DNA of 64,000 nucleotides from Yersinia massiliensis CCUG 53443 (GCF_000312485.1 NZ_HE997643.1:264367-328366); one strand, 5' to 3'. Positions 1 through 10,208 are shown, counted from the first letter of the stretch. A program made the numbers and translations. Notes: generated by a model not told the origin, from the sequence alone.

Positions 1-382
1 GCTCACTCTACCCTCTATCCTCGTCGGCAATACTCCTGATTGCGCTCAACATCAAAAGACCCAAGCCCCTTGGTTTTGATCTTGACGTTAAAAGCACATT
101 TGAGCTGCCGAATGAAGAGAGAAGGCAAGGAAAACGGGCAGGACGCCCGTTTTAGGCGTGATGAGCAGGGATGCGAATAAAGCCGTCCGTCAGCCGAAAC
201 GATGAGTGAGGGAACCTGCGACGCAGGCAAGCGATGCGTGCGCAAGCGCGGGTATCCAAAGGGGCCTCGCTCATGGCCCCTTTGGCGGTTGAGGCATCAG
301 AGGCAAGGTGAGCGCCGATTTCATGTCAACCGAACCGATCACCAAACAAAATCAGCTTCACCTTCAACTCTAAAACAAATAC
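1..382. other. Structured non-coding region, no gene recognised
   Basis: About 380 bases without a credible gene. Besides the hairpin at 131-153 it holds an 11-bp perfect inverted repeat (ccaaaggggcc at 256-266 with its complement at 275-285) and shorter complementary words around 218-250. It may be a dispersed non-coding repeat or the 3' region of a gene to the left. The short open frames here have no recognisable family. Confidence 0.4.
131..153. terminator. Bidirectional hairpin terminator at left edge
   Basis: A perfect 9-bp stem (aaaacgggc / gcccgtttt) with a 5-nt loop has A-runs on one side and T-runs on the other, so it would terminate in either direction. No gene in the window reads into it from the left; it probably ends a gene lying outside the window. 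Confidence 0.55.
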
Positions 383-406
383 AAAAAAGCCCCTCCTAAG
401 AGGGGC
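383..406 (-). terminator. katA terminator
   Basis: On the minus strand a 7-bp GC-rich stem (gcccctc / gaggggc) is followed by a run of six T. It lies about 25 bases downstream of the catalase stop codon. Confidence 0.8.
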
Positions 407-430
407 CACAAACAAACAAAAAATCAAACC

Positions 431-1870
431 TTAATTTAACCCCAAAGCCTTCTTCACCCCATCACCATAATCCGGATGAACCTGACTAAACAACGCAACC
501 TGACGGCGCTGAATCTCTTCCGGCACCTGTGATAACTCACCGGCAATACGGGCAAACATCCGCTGATGCTCTTCTGCACTCAGCAAATTAAACAGCGCCC
601 TTGGTTGGGAGAAATAATCGGTATCTTCACGGTGATTCCAGTGATCCGCCGCACCTTCTAACGTCAATGGTGGCTCGCTAAAATCAGGCTGCTCTTGGAA
701 TAGGCCAAAACTGTTTGGCTCGTAAGTCGCACCATTACCACTGTTACCGTCAACACGCATTGCGCCGTCACGGTGATAATTGTGGAACGGACATTTCGCA
801 CTGTTCACCGGAATTTGATGATGGTTTACGCCCAAACGATAGCGTGCAGCATCACCGTAGGAGAACAGACGCCCTTGCAACATACGGTCAGGAGAGAAAC
901 TGACACCCGGCACCACGTTGGCAGGGTTGAAAGAGGCTTGCTCAACTTCGGCAAAATAGTTTTCTGGATTGCGGTTTAGCTCGAAGAAACCCACATCAAT
1001 CAGCGGATAGTCACCGTGCGGCCACACTTTAGTCAAATCAAATGGGTTATACGGTGTCTGGGAAGCTTCATGCTCAGGCATCACCTGAATTTGTAGGTTC
1101 CAACGTGGGAAGTCGCCATGCTCAATGGCTTCGTACAAATCACGCTGGGAACTTTCACGATCCATCCCAACCAGTTTTTCAGCCTCGTCATCCATAAGAT
1201 TTTCAATGCCTTGCTGGCAGCGGAAATGGAATTTAACCCAGAAACGCTCATTATTGGCATTGATAAAGCTGAAGGTATGGCTACCGAAACCATGCATATG
1301 ACGATAGGACTTCGGTAGGCCACGGTCACTGAAATCGATGGTGAGCTGATGTAGTGATTCTGGCAGTTGGGAGAAGAAATCCCATTTATAGATAGGGTTA
1401 CGCAAGTTAGTACGTGGGTCGCGTTTAACGACGTGGTTCAGATCAGGGAATTTTAGCGGGTCACGTAAATAGAACACGGGCGTATCATTACCGACTAAAT
1501 CCCAGTTGCCTTCCTCGGTATAATATTTCATGGCAAAACCGCGGATATCACGTTCTGCATCAGCAGCGCCACGTTCACCGGCGACGGTCGAGAAGCGAAC
1601 AAACATCTCGGTTTGCTTGCCAATGTCAGCGAAAATTTTTGCTCGAGTGTATTTCGTGATGTCATGAGTGACGGTAAAGGTTCCGTGAGCACCAGAACCT
1701 TTCGCATGCATACGGCGCTCAGGGATCACTTCACGGTCAAAGTGGGCCAGCTTTTCCAAGAACCACACATCTTGCAGAAGCATGGGGCCACGGCGGCCAG
1801 CGGTTACGACATTATTATTATCAACAACGGGCGCGCCCGCTGCAGTGGTTAATCCTTTCTTTTTGCTCAT
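431..1870 (-). CDS. katA: Catalase (small-subunit haem catalase, KatA type)
   Basis: Decomposes hydrogen peroxide to water and oxygen in the cytoplasm. The protein is about 479 residues, the length of clade-3 small-subunit catalases. Visible family motifs are the distal haem-side histidine in [11 protein letters not shown], the D-T-P-V-F segment, and the proximal tyrosine motif [14 protein letters not shown] that ligates the haem iron. The frame opens four codons earlier (MERM), but GGAGAG sits 5-6 nt before the ATG of MSKKKGL, so that start is preferred. The gene is monocistronic, with a terminator just downstream and a 358-bp gap to yfaZ. No OxyR site was resolved by eye. Confidence 0.95.
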   Translation of the reverse strand: MSKKKGLTTAAGAPVVDNNNVVTAGRRGPMLLQDVWFLEKLAHFDREVIPERRMHAKGSGAHGTFTVTHDITKYTRAKIFADIGKQTEMFVRFSTVAGERGAADAERDIRGFAMKYYTEEGNWDLVGNDTPVFYLRDPLKFPDLNHVVKRDPRTNLRNPIYKWDFFSQLPESLHQLTIDFSDRGLPKSYRHMHGFGSHTFSFINANNERFWVKFHFRCQQGIENLMDDEAEKLVGMDRESSQRDLYEAIEHGDFPRWNLQIQVMPEHEASQTPYNPFDLTKVWPHGDYPLIDVGFFELNRNPENYFAEVEQASFNPANVVPGVSFSPDRMLQGRLFSYGDAARYRLGVNHHQIPVNSAKCPFHNYHRDGAMRVDGNSGNGATYEPNSFGLFQEQPDFSEPPLTLEGAADHWNHREDTDYFSQPRALFNLLSAEEHQRMFARIAGELSQVPEEIQRRQVALFSQVHPDYGDGVKKALGLN

Positions 1871-2227
1871 CATTCTCTCCATTATCGCTATTGAATTGAC
1901 TGATTTCTCGGGTGCTCAAAAGCATTAGATTTCGTCAAAAGCCTGATTGACAAGATAATAATTTAAACAACAACCGGGGGTCATTCATTGATCTCCACAC
2001 TAGTTGTAGCCTTATTGCGGACATTCAGCAAATAGGTACGCCTTATCATTACCATTGTTAACATAAAGGGCTTCTATCAAATGGATATTTACAATCATTT
2101 GAAATACTGCGCTATTTATTCGTTTTTTACGTGTGTTTATGGTGTTTTTTTCGGTTAAACTCGACGCAGGGAAACCTGTTAGCTGGGATTAGCTCACGGG
2201 TGACATCATGAATCATGAGAGAATAAT
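1871..2227. other. Divergent intergenic region katA / yfaZ
   Basis: AT-rich 357-bp gap between two divergent genes, so it must hold both promoters. I see no clear RNA gene, repeat or operator. The only placed signal is the GAGAG ribosome binding site before the yfaZ ATG. Confidence 0.5.
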
Positions 2228-2770
2228 ATGAATAAGCATTTAATCGCCTGCGCAGCGAGCCTGTTGTTTGTGGCCGGTTCTGCCAGTGCTGTGAGTTTTA
2301 ACGCTGAAACAGGGCGTCATTACACCAACTTAGGTTTTGGTCTAGGGACAAATACTGGCGGTTTGGCGATCAGTGGCAACTGGGCGCGCAGTGACCATGA
2401 CGGTGATATCTATGGGATGGGGTTAGGTTTTAATCTCCCTATTGGCCCAATGATGGCGACCGTAGGCGGTAAAGGCATTTATATGTCACCAGAAGACGGT
2501 AGCAGCGGCGGCGCTGTCGCCATCGGTGGTGGGTTAACGTATCCAATCAACAAATCTTTTACCCTGTATGGCGAAGGTTATTTCTCACCGGAAGAACTGA
2601 CCAGTGGCATGAAATCCTATAGCGAAGCTAACGGCGGCGTGCGCTGGAATGTTTTCCGTCCACTGACTGTTGATGTCGGCTACCGCTATATTAATATGGA
2701 AGGTAAAGAAGGTAAACGGGATAACCGTGTTGCCGATGGGGTATACATCGGCGCGGGCTTAAACTTCTAA
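2228..2770 (+). CDS. yfaZ: YfaZ family outer membrane protein
   Basis: A 180-residue protein with a clear Sec signal peptide (residues 1-21, cleavage after A-S-A) and a mature part of alternating polar/hydrophobic stretches, ending in an aromatic residue (GLNF), typical of small outer membrane beta-barrels. Length and sequence pattern match Escherichia YfaZ. The in-vivo function of the family is not established. It stands alone, converges on tyrP, and shares a hairpin terminator with it. Confidence 0.9.
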   Translation: MNKHLIACAASLLFVAGSASAVSFNAETGRHYTNLGFGLGTNTGGLAISGNWARSDHDGDIYGMGLGFNLPIGPMMATVGGKGIYMSPEDGSSGGAVAIGGGLTYPINKSFTLYGEGYFSPEELTSGMKSYSEANGGVRWNVFRPLTVDVGYRYINMEGKEGKRDNRVADGVYIGAGLNF

Positions 2771-2833
2771 TATTTGTCTTGGCGGCGCTAATGACGTTAG
2801 ATGCGCATGCCAAATAGTTTCTGATGAATGAAC

Positions 2834-2856
2834 AAGGGCGCTCTAGAGGCGCCCTT
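2834..2856. terminator. Shared yfaZ/tyrP terminator
   Basis: An 8-bp perfect stem (aagggcgc / gcgccctt) with a 7-nt loop lies in the gap between the convergent yfaZ and tyrP stops. A short T-rich tail follows on the plus strand. Confidence 0.65.
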
Positions 2857-2879
2857 ATTATTGATGAAAACCGATTTAA

Positions 2880-4088
2880 CTATCCGACTGCCGGTAATGC
2901 GCCGGTGACAATGCCGACCTGAATACCAATCACCACCACACCGCAAGCAAATACCGCCGCCAGTGCAGGTTTTCCTCCCCAAACACGATAATGGCCTTGA
3001 TGGATTTTACGGGCTTTCCACGCCAGCATTGCAGGCAGAATTAAGGCTAAAATCGATAACGCGACGGCGGCGAACCCCAGCGCCATAATAAAACCGCGAG
3101 GGTAGAACAGCGCAAATAGCAGGGGAGGCGTAAATGTAATCACACCCGTTTGTAGGCGGCCACGGACTGAGTTACGGCGCTTAAACAAATCGGCCAGATA
3201 ATCAAACAGCCCCAATGCCACCCCCAGAAACGAGGTCGCGAGCGCTAAGTCAGCAAATAGGTGAACGGCTAACTCAACGTGTGGCGAGGCGACAACATCG
3301 CGCACGGCTTGCAATAAACCGTTTAGCCCCGCTTGTTGGGCTAGGATCCCGACAAAGGTATGAGACGATATCGCTCCCAGCGTGGTCAACTGCCAGAAGA
3401 TATAAGCAATCAGCGGGATCGCACTGCCGATGATAAACACCCAACGCAGCTTGCGGATATTGCCGCCCATGTAATTGACGATGCTCGGCACACTGCCATG
3501 GAAGCCAAATGAGGTAAAAATAACGGGTATGGCAGACAGCGCCAATCCTTGTTCCAGTGGCAGCGTCAATAAATTGGTCTTTTCAATGTGTGGCATCATC
3601 AGGGCCAACATCGCAATCAAGAAGATAATTTTGGCGCTAAATAAGATGCGATTGAAAAGGTCGACTGAATGGGTGCCGATGCAAACGACGCCGCCGGCCA
3701 CTACCGTGAACAGCAATACCCCGAGCGAGGTGGGGAATGATTGTTGCGTCCATTGGCTGATACTGGTTGCCAATAACTCACCCGCACCGCTGATATAGGC
3801 GGCAGTGAGTGCATACATCAAAAACATCATGCTGAAACCGGTGAGCCATTGGCCTCGATGGCCAAGATAGCGTTTCGCTAAGGTGCCAAGCCCGGTATCT
3901 GCCGCCTCATGCTGATAAACTTCAACCAACAATAAAGCGGTATAACACATTAATATCCAAAGAGAAATTAACATCGCAAGGGTGACACCAAAACCCACAC
4001 CAGCCGCCGCCAACGGCATCGCTAACATTCCTGCACCAATCGTCGTGCCTGCAACGATAAATATACTGCCCAGAGTGCGATTCTTCAC
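2880..4088 (-). CDS. tyrP: Tyrosine-specific transporter TyrP
   Basis: Inner membrane proton-coupled tyrosine permease of the HAAAP (aromatic amino acid) family, about 402 residues with roughly 11 hydrophobic segments. The N-terminus [20 protein letters not shown] is characteristic of TyrP and includes the conserved G-T-T-I-G-A-G-M motif of transmembrane segment 1. The chosen start is a GTG at 4088, because GAGGAAA sits 2-4 nt upstream and E. coli TyrP begins at the same residue; the 25-codon upstream extension has no homology. Two TyrR-like boxes lie upstream, so regulation by TyrR is likely. Confidence 0.95.
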   Translation of the reverse strand: MKNRTLGSIFIVAGTTIGAGMLAMPLAAAGVGFGVTLAMLISLWILMCYTALLLVEVYQHEAADTGLGTLAKRYLGHRGQWLTGFSMMFLMYALTAAYISGAGELLATSISQWTQQSFPTSLGVLLFTVVAGGVVCIGTHSVDLFNRILFSAKIIFLIAMLALMMPHIEKTNLLTLPLEQGLALSAIPVIFTSFGFHGSVPSIVNYMGGNIRKLRWVFIIGSAIPLIAYIFWQLTTLGAISSHTFVGILAQQAGLNGLLQAVRDVVASPHVELAVHLFADLALATSFLGVALGLFDYLADLFKRRNSVRGRLQTGVITFTPPLLFALFYPRGFIMALGFAAVALSILALILPAMLAWKARKIHQGHYRVWGGKPALAAVFACGVVVIGIQVGIVTGALPAVG

Positions 4089-4157
4089 GCTTTCCTCTAC
4101 TACATAACATTTTATTGGAATTATTGAGTGCAGCAGGGTAGTGGATTGGCCTGTTTG

Positions 4158-4198
4158 TGTCAAATCGACGTTACGGCCTGTGTAAAGGTATCGTTACA
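4158..4198 (-). promoter_or_regulatory. Pair of TyrR boxes upstream of tyrP
   Basis: The box at 4181-4198 reads TGTAAA-N6-GTTACA, one mismatch from the TyrR consensus TGTAAA-N6-TTTACA. A weaker box at 4158-4175 reads TGTCAA-N6-GTTACG. Their centres are 23 bp apart, about two helical turns, like the strong/weak pair known at E. coli tyrP. The assignment is by motif only. Confidence 0.7.
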
Positions 4199-4319
4199 AA
4201 CATTCAGCGGGGTAAAATAGCATCTTTAGTATGGTTATTTATTCCGCCTTGCGGGAAATGATTGTGTTTAGAGGTTGGGATTCATAAAGTGGTTCTTATG
4301 GGCATCAACGGAGAAAGAA

Positions 4320-5513
4320 ATGATTAGAGTTGAGATGTTGAGTACCGGAGATGAGGTGCTGCATGGGCAGATTATTGATACTAACGCGGCGTGGTTGGCG
4401 GATTACTTATTTAATCAGGGATTGCCAATCAGTAGTCGGGAAACCGTGGGTGATTCACTCTCAGCACTGATCGAGGTGCTCACAGAACGGAGCCAAGTTG
4501 CCGATGTCTTGATTGTGAACGGTGGGCTTGGGCCAACCAGTGATGACCTGAGCGCTTTAGCTGCGGCGCGTGCTGCGGGCACCGAGCTGATTGAGCATCC
4601 TGAGTGGATTGCACGCATGGAGGCCTTTTTTCAGGAGCGAGGCCGGGTGATGTCATCGACTAACCGCAAGCAGGCTCATATTCCGGCCAATGCAGAAATG
4701 CTGGATAACCCCGTCGGTACGGCTTGTGGATTCGCATTAAAGCTGAATAAATGCCTGATGTTTTTCACCCCAGGCGTGCCGTCAGAATTCAAAGTGATGG
4801 TAGAGCAGCAGATCATGCCGCGTTTGCGTCAACACTTTGATGTGGCTGAGCCTCCTTTATGCTTACGTATGACGACTTTTGGCCGGTCAGAAAGTGACTT
4901 AGCGCTCGAGCTTGAGCCGCTACCGCTGCCTGAAGGCGCAGTAATCGGTTATCGCTCATCTGCACCCATTATTGAATTGAAGCTCACTGGCCCTGCGTCT
5001 GCGCAGTCCGAGATGGAACAGGTATGGCAACAAGTTAGGGAGATTGTGGGTGATAGCGCGATATTTGAAGGTACTCAGGGTCTACCGGCATGGCTAGCGG
5101 AGCAATTAACGCAACGTGGCTTGCTGCTGGCCGTGAGTGAGCAATTCACTGGCGGGTTGATGCATTGGCAGTTGCAGAGCGCGGCTGTGCCGCTGGTGGG
5201 CGGCGAACTGCTACCTGCGCACTGTCAGGAGCCATTGACTGAGGTGGCTAGCCGCGCGCAATCATTATCAATGCTGTGCGGGGCGCAATTGGTGCTTGCG
5301 GTGAGTGCAATGCAAAATGATTGTTTGAGTGTCGCCTTGCACACGCCTGAGGGAACATTTGCCCAGACGATTCGTTATCAGGCGAGTCGTCACGGGTTAC
5401 GGGTTCGTCAGGAGAGCAGTGCCATGCTGGCGTTGGATATGTTGCGCCGTTGGCTAAAAGGCCGCCCTGTTTGTGGGCAACACGGCTGGCTGGAAGTGAT
5501 TGAGATTTTGTAG
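4320..5513 (+). CDS. yfaY: CinA-family protein YfaY (probably inactive NMN deamidase domain)
   Basis: A 397-residue protein with an N-terminal MoCF/COG1058 domain (MIRVEMLSTGDEVLHGQ, then NGGLGPTSDD) and a C-terminal CinA domain. In active PncC/CinA the deamidase nucleophile lies in A-E-S-C-T-G-G; here the stretch reads S-E-Q-F-T-G-G, so the catalytic serine is replaced. E. coli YfaY shows the same change, so the loss is old. The start at 4320 has GGAGAAAG upstream; an upstream in-frame ATG at 4275 lacks a ribosome binding site. A terminator follows at 5537. Confidence 0.9.
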   Translation: MIRVEMLSTGDEVLHGQIIDTNAAWLADYLFNQGLPISSRETVGDSLSALIEVLTERSQVADVLIVNGGLGPTSDDLSALAAARAAGTELIEHPEWIARMEAFFQERGRVMSSTNRKQAHIPANAEMLDNPVGTACGFALKLNKCLMFFTPGVPSEFKVMVEQQIMPRLRQHFDVAEPPLCLRMTTFGRSESDLALELEPLPLPEGAVIGYRSSAPIIELKLTGPASAQSEMEQVWQQVREIVGDSAIFEGTQGLPAWLAEQLTQRGLLLAVSEQFTGGLMHWQLQSAAVPLVGGELLPAHCQEPLTEVASRAQSLSMLCGAQLVLAVSAMQNDCLSVALHTPEGTFAQTIRYQASRHGLRVRQESSAMLALDMLRRWLKGRPVCGQHGWLEVIEIL

Positions 5514-5536
5514 TGAAAGCAACTCGACCTTAATAA

Positions 5537-5566
5537 AAAAGGCACCAGAATTAATCGGTGCCTTTT
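5537..5566. terminator. yfaY terminator
   Basis: A 6-bp GC stem (ggcacc / ggtgcc), extended by A4/T4, with a 10-nt loop lies 24 bases after the yfaY stop. A-T symmetry makes it usable for eco on the opposite strand too. Confidence 0.8.
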
Positions 5567-5650
5567 ATGTCCAATTTAGACGTTGTATAGGTTTATACAC
5601 CCACTAGACTGCCCCATTATCCGCCTATTTTAATCTTGCGTTATGAGCGA

Positions 5651-6157
5651 CTATTTCACCACTGCATTTCTGACTTCATCGCCCGCTTCCCAAATGCGGT
5701 ATTTCACGTCCACGCCTTGTGGTACATACACCACAATCGGTAGGCGGCTGTTATAGCGCTGCATGGCGGCATCGCCGAGGTTAGCGGCGATAAATTGCGG
5801 GTGACGGCTATTATCTGGGCACGCCATCATGGTTGAAGCAGGCTCAGATATCTTATCCATCACCAGATAGTCGAAGCCCCAACCTGATAAGGTTCTGGTT
5901 TCCAGATTACCGCCAAGCATATGGCGATTACAGTCAACTTCTAACGTTTTCCCGATCAGCAATTCCACTTTAAAACGTGTTTCATCTTGCTGCGGCTCAA
6001 GGAAGATAACCTGCCGAGTCATGCCTTTTTCAGGTGCTGGATAAGGCGCGATTTTCTCTAGCGGTTGCTGCTGATTAAGCGGCTTTAGTGTCTCTGCCAG
6101 TGCGCTAGCGGAGGTTGCCATAAACAAGCAGGCGGCTAAGATTGTTTTTGTGTTCAT
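5651..6157 (-). CDS. eco: Ecotin, periplasmic serine protease inhibitor
   Basis: A 168-residue protein with a signal peptide (cleavage after ALA, residue about 21). Ecotin is a dimeric periplasmic inhibitor of trypsin-fold proteases. The reactive loop STMMACPDN is present, with methionine at the P1 position and the cysteine that forms the loop-stabilising disulfide with the C in EVDCNRH. The gene lies 26 bp downstream of yfaE, which transcribes in the same direction, so read-through from the nrd operon is possible. It is full length. Confidence 0.95.
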   Translation of the reverse strand: MNTKTILAACLFMATSASALAETLKPLNQQQPLEKIAPYPAPEKGMTRQVIFLEPQQDETRFKVELLIGKTLEVDCNRHMLGGNLETRTLSGWGFDYLVMDKISEPASTMMACPDNSRHPQFIAANLGDAAMQRYNSRLPIVVYVPQGVDVKYRIWEAGDEVRNAVVK

Positions 6158-6183
6158 CTGTTATCCCTATGAAGAACCGTGAG

Positions 6184-6513
6184 TTAAAACTCGATTTCAA
6201 TATCACCCAGCGGCTGGCAGCAGCAGGGCAGGATCTCGTTAGGCTGAATAAACGCCAAGGGTTGCTGTGAATAGCACACTTCCCCTTTGAGTAAGCGCAA
6301 GCGGCAAGAGCCGCAATAGCCCGAGCGGCATTGGTACTCAATCTGTACCTGATGGCGCTCGAGGGTTTCCAGCAAATTGCAGCTATCCGCAGGGCAACTA
6401 AGTTGAGCGCCGGTATGGCTTAGCGTCACCGTCGCGTTCTTTTGCAAGAGACCATCAGGCTGACGGCTATTTTGACTCAGCCCATCCATACATTTACTGG
6501 ACGTCAATGTCAT
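6184..6513 (-). CDS. yfaE: 2Fe-2S ferredoxin-like protein YfaE
   Basis: Plant-type [2Fe-2S] ferredoxin that maintains the diferric-tyrosyl radical cofactor of the NrdB subunit. The four cluster cysteines are visible: C-R-S-G-Y-C-G-S-C and a later C in ILPCCCQP. The protein is 109 residues, some 25 longer than E. coli YfaE at the N-terminus. The ATG at 6513 follows the nrdB stop by 3 nt, suggesting translational coupling. An internal ATG at 6489 is a possible alternative start. Last gene of nrdA-nrdB-yfaE. Confidence 0.92.
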   Translation of the reverse strand: MTLTSSKCMDGLSQNSRQPDGLLQKNATVTLSHTGAQLSCPADSCNLLETLERHQVQIEYQCRSGYCGSCRLRLLKGEVCYSQQPLAFIQPNEILPCCCQPLGDIEIEF

Positions 6514-6516
6514 GGC

Positions 6517-7647
6517 TTACAGCTCGAAATCGCTCAAGTCATCGGCGTTGATTTCAGAATCAATCTGGCCCACCAGATAGGAGCTGACTTCAACTTCTTG
6601 CGGAGCCACCTGCACGTTATCAGACACCAGCCAAGAGTTGATCCATGGAATGGGGTTAGTGCGTGTGTTAAACGGCACACCAAGGCCCACGGCCTGCATG
6701 CGAATATTAGTAATATATTCAACGTACTGGCACAGTATTTCTTTATTCAAACCAATCATGGAGCCGTCACGGAACAGATATTCAGCCCACTCTTTTTCTT
6801 GTTGTGCCGCCAAGACGAATAAGTCGTAGCACTGTTGCTGGCACTCTTCAGCAATTTCAGCCATCTCTGGATCGTCTTCACCGGAACGCATCAAGTTAAG
6901 AATATGCTGGGTACCGGTCAGATGCAGTGCTTCATCGCGGGCGATCATTTTGATGATTTTGGCGTTGCCTTCCATCAGTTCGCGTTCAGCAAAGGCAAAT
7001 GAGCAGGCAAAACTAACGTAGAAACGAATTGCTTCAAGCGCATTTACGCTCATCAAACACAGATAAAGCTGTTTTTTCAATTCGCGCAGATTGACCACGA
7101 CGGTTTTACCGTTGACCTGATGGGAGCCTTCACCCAGCAGATGGTAGTAACTTGTCATTTCAATCAGATCATCATAGTACGCGGAGATATCTTTTGCGCG
7201 TTTGAGGATCTCTTCGTTGGTCACGATATCATCGAAAACGATGGAGGGATCGTTAACGATATTACGAATGATGTGCGTGTAAGAACGGGAGTGAATGGTT
7301 TCAGAGAACGACCAAGTTTCGACCCAAGTTTCTAACTCCGGAATTGAAATCAGCGGCAATAAAGCCACGTTCGGGCTGCGGCCCTGAATGGAGTCCAGCA
7401 AAGTTTGATATTTTAGATTGCTGATAAAAATGTGTTTTTCGTGTTCTGGTAGTGCGTTGTAATCGATGCGATCACGTGAGACGTCAATCTCTTCTGGACG
7501 CCAGAAGAAAGAGAGCTGTTTCTCAATCAGTTTTTCGAATATGGCGTGTTTTTGCTGATCGAAACGCGCCACGTTGACGCTTTGACCAAAGAACATGGGT
7601 TCGAGTAACTGATTGTTTTTATTCTGTGAAAAAGTGGTATAGGCCAT
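6517..7647 (-). CDS. nrdB: Ribonucleotide reductase class Ia, beta subunit
   Basis: Houses the diiron-tyrosyl radical for aerobic reduction of ribonucleoside diphosphates and partners with NrdA. It has 376 residues, the E. coli length. The metal ligands and radical tyrosine are in [10 protein letters not shown] (Glu, His, Tyr), with further ligands in the E-x-x-H segment of [10 protein letters not shown]. The C-terminus DDLSDFEL is the peptide that docks onto NrdA. The start is MAYTTFSQN, with GAGGAAATC just upstream, not the upstream in-frame ATG. Confidence 0.97.
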   Translation of the reverse strand: MAYTTFSQNKNNQLLEPMFFGQSVNVARFDQQKHAIFEKLIEKQLSFFWRPEEIDVSRDRIDYNALPEHEKHIFISNLKYQTLLDSIQGRSPNVALLPLISIPELETWVETWSFSETIHSRSYTHIIRNIVNDPSIVFDDIVTNEEILKRAKDISAYYDDLIEMTSYYHLLGEGSHQVNGKTVVVNLRELKKQLYLCLMSVNALEAIRFYVSFACSFAFAERELMEGNAKIIKMIARDEALHLTGTQHILNLMRSGEDDPEMAEIAEECQQQCYDLFVLAAQQEKEWAEYLFRDGSMIGLNKEILCQYVEYITNIRMQAVGLGVPFNTRTNPIPWINSWLVSDNVQVAPQEVEVSSYLVGQIDSEINADDLSDFEL

Positions 7648-7685
7648 GATTTCCTCAGGGGGAGAAAAGGGCAAATGAAGAAAGG

Positions 7686-7808
7686 CCCTTATGCCTGCTT
7701 ACTGGATATTGCCGGAGATAGATAATCTGCCATACCCAGTAAGAAGGGATAAAAATCAAAATGAATCATCCTCCGGCGGGTGGCGTATTGAAACGCCTCA
7801 CGCCGGAG
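7686..7808. repeat. Two hairpins in the nrdA-nrdB intercistronic gap
   Basis: The first hairpin pairs ccctt + cttactgg (7686-7690, 7698-7705) with ccagtaag + aaggg (7736-7748). The second pairs ctccggcg + ggcgt (7771-7786) with acgcc + cgccggag (7793-7808). Neither has a T-run, so they are more likely mRNA-stabilising or processing elements than terminators. Confidence 0.55.
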
Positions 7809-7826
7809 AATGGCCAAAATGCTAAA

Positions 7827-10112
7827 TCAGATCTTACATGCACCGCCTTCGCAGTCGTCGTCACCCGGCTGGCTTTGAATATCTTCCTGCACATCATCAG
7901 CACCGTCACGGGTGTTTTGATAGTAAAGGGTTTTGACGCCAAACTTATAGGTGGTCAGCAAGTCTTTCAACAACTGCTTCATCGGTACTTTACCGGATGG
8001 GAAGCGGGTTGGATCGTAATTGGTATTCGCTGAAATCGCCTGATCAACGAATTTCTGCATCAAGCCGACCAGTTGCAGGTAGCCGTCGTTATTCGGCATA
8101 TCCCACAGTAATTCGTAAGCCTCTTTCAGGCGCTCATACTCAGGGACAACCTGACGCAGAATACCATCTTTGGACGCTTTGATGCTGACATAACCACGCG
8201 GTGGCTCAATGCCGTTGGTGGCATTGGAGATTTGCGATGAAGTCTCAGATGGCATCAATGCAGACAGCGTGGAGTTACGTAGACCATGAGTCTGAATGTC
8301 TTTACGCAGCGTTTCCCAGTCGTAATGCAAAGGTTCGTCGCTGATGGTATCCAAATCTTTTTTGTAGGTATCGATCGGCAGAATACCCTGTGAGTAAGTG
8401 GTTTCGTTAAACCACTGGCAAGCCCCTTGCTCACGGGCCAGCGCGTTTGAGGCTTTCAATAAGTAGTATTGAATCGCTTCAAAAGTGCGGTGAGTCAGGT
8501 TATTTGCGCTGCCATCAGAGTAACGCACGCCATTCTTCGCCAGGTAGTAAGCAAAGTTAATCACGCCGATACCCAAGGTACGGCGGCCCATGGCACCACG
8601 TTTGGCTGCTGCGATAGGGTAATCTTGATAGTCGAGCAATGCATCCAGCGCGCGAACGGCCAGTACCGCCAAGTCTTCTAAATCATCTAGGCTATCGATG
8701 GCACCTAAGTTGAAAGCTGACAATGTGCAGAGTGCGATTTCGCCGTTCTCGTCGTTGATGTCGTTCAACGGTTTTGTTGGCAAGGCAATTTCCAAACACA
8801 GGTTTGACTGGCGTACCGGCGCAATCTTCGGATCAAATGGGCTATGTGTGTTGCAGTGATCCACATTCTGAATATAGATGCGGCCAGTGGAGGCGCGCTC
8901 TTGCATCATCAGAGAGAAAAGCTCAACCGCTTTGACACGTTGCTTACGGATGTTGCTGTCTTGCTCATATTTGACATAAAGGCGCTCGAATTCATCCTGA
9001 TCGGCGAAGAACGCGTCATATAGCCCCGGAACATCGGATGGGCTGAACAGGGTGATATCTTCACCTTTCACCAAACGCTGATACATCAGTTTGTTGATTT
9101 GTACGCCGTAATCCATATGACGCACGCGGTTGCCTTCAACACCACGGTTGTTTTTCAGCACCAGTAAGCTTTCAACTTCTAAATGCCACATTGGGTAGAA
9201 TAATGTCGCTGCACCACCACGCACGCCGCCTTGAGAGCAGGATTTTACCGCCGTTTGGAAGTGTTTGTAAAACGGGATACAGCCAGTATGGAAGGCTTCA
9301 CCACCACGAATTGGGCTACCCAGTGCGCGGATACGGCCTGCATTGATACCGATACCGGCACGTTGTGACACATATTTCACAATGGCGCTGGACGTAGCAT
9401 TGATAGAATCCAGACTGTCACCGCACTCAATCAACACGCAAGAACTGAACTGGCGGGTAGGGGTACGAACGCCAGACATAATGGGCGTTGGCAGCGAAAT
9501 TTTAAACGTCGAAATGGCATCATAGAAACGTTTGATGTAATCCATGCGTGTTTCGCGTGGGTAGCCTGAGAAGAGGCAAGCAGAAACCAGCATGTACAGG
9601 AATTGGGCACTTTCATAGATCTCACCGCTGACACGGTTCTGCACCAGATATTTGCCTTCCAACTGCTTAACCGCAGCATAAGAGAAGTTCATATCGCGCC
9701 AATGGTCGATGAAAGTGTCCATCTGTTCGAAATCGTCTGCGGTGTAATCTTCCAGCAGATGTTTGTCGTATTTACCCATTTCCACCATCTTCGACACATG
9801 GGCGAAGAGTTTTGGTGGTTCAAACTGGCCGTAGGCTTTTTTACGCAGATGGAAAATCGCCAGACGCGCGGCTAAATATTGATAATCTGGCGCGTCACGG
9901 GAGATCAGATCTGCTGCGGCTTTGATGATGGTTTCATGGATATCGGCCGTTTTAATGCCATCATAAAACTGAATGTGCGAACGCAATTCTACTTGAGATA
10001 CTGAGACGTTATGCAAACCTTCCGCAGCCCAGTCGATGACGCGGTGGATTTTATCCAGATTGATGCGCTCTTTGCTGCCATCACGTTTAGTAACAAGTAG
10101 ACTTTGGTTCAT
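7827..10112 (-). CDS. nrdA: Ribonucleotide reductase class Ia, alpha subunit
   Basis: Catalytic subunit reducing NDPs to dNDPs. The 761 residues match E. coli NrdA. From the N-terminus there is the ATP-cone (MNQSLLVTKRDGSKERINLDKIHRVI). Active-site cysteines are seen in FSSCVLIECGDS, N-L-C-L-E and A-L-C-T-L-S-A-F-N. The C-terminal redox pair is in CEGGACKI. The start MNQSLLV is chosen by homology over an upstream in-frame ATG. It is first in nrdA-nrdB-yfaE, and the upstream region carries NrdR-like and DnaA boxes. Confidence 0.97.
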   Translation of the reverse strand: MNQSLLVTKRDGSKERINLDKIHRVIDWAAEGLHNVSVSQVELRSHIQFYDGIKTADIHETIIKAAADLISRDAPDYQYLAARLAIFHLRKKAYGQFEPPKLFAHVSKMVEMGKYDKHLLEDYTADDFEQMDTFIDHWRDMNFSYAAVKQLEGKYLVQNRVSGEIYESAQFLYMLVSACLFSGYPRETRMDYIKRFYDAISTFKISLPTPIMSGVRTPTRQFSSCVLIECGDSLDSINATSSAIVKYVSQRAGIGINAGRIRALGSPIRGGEAFHTGCIPFYKHFQTAVKSCSQGGVRGGAATLFYPMWHLEVESLLVLKNNRGVEGNRVRHMDYGVQINKLMYQRLVKGEDITLFSPSDVPGLYDAFFADQDEFERLYVKYEQDSNIRKQRVKAVELFSLMMQERASTGRIYIQNVDHCNTHSPFDPKIAPVRQSNLCLEIALPTKPLNDINDENGEIALCTLSAFNLGAIDSLDDLEDLAVLAVRALDALLDYQDYPIAAAKRGAMGRRTLGIGVINFAYYLAKNGVRYSDGSANNLTHRTFEAIQYYLLKASNALAREQGACQWFNETTYSQGILPIDTYKKDLDTISDEPLHYDWETLRKDIQTHGLRNSTLSALMPSETSSQISNATNGIEPPRGYVSIKASKDGILRQVVPEYERLKEAYELLWDMPNNDGYLQLVGLMQKFVDQAISANTNYDPTRFPSGKVPMKQLLKDLLTTYKFGVKTLYYQNTRDGADDVQEDIQSQPGDDDCEGGACKI

Positions 10113-10208
10113 GTGATCTTTTACCTTCCATGCGTTCATATCCTGTTAACCATGCCAATAGCGCGCTGAATTATCAGACAGCGAGTAGTGTCATTGTTCA
10201 GTATGTAA

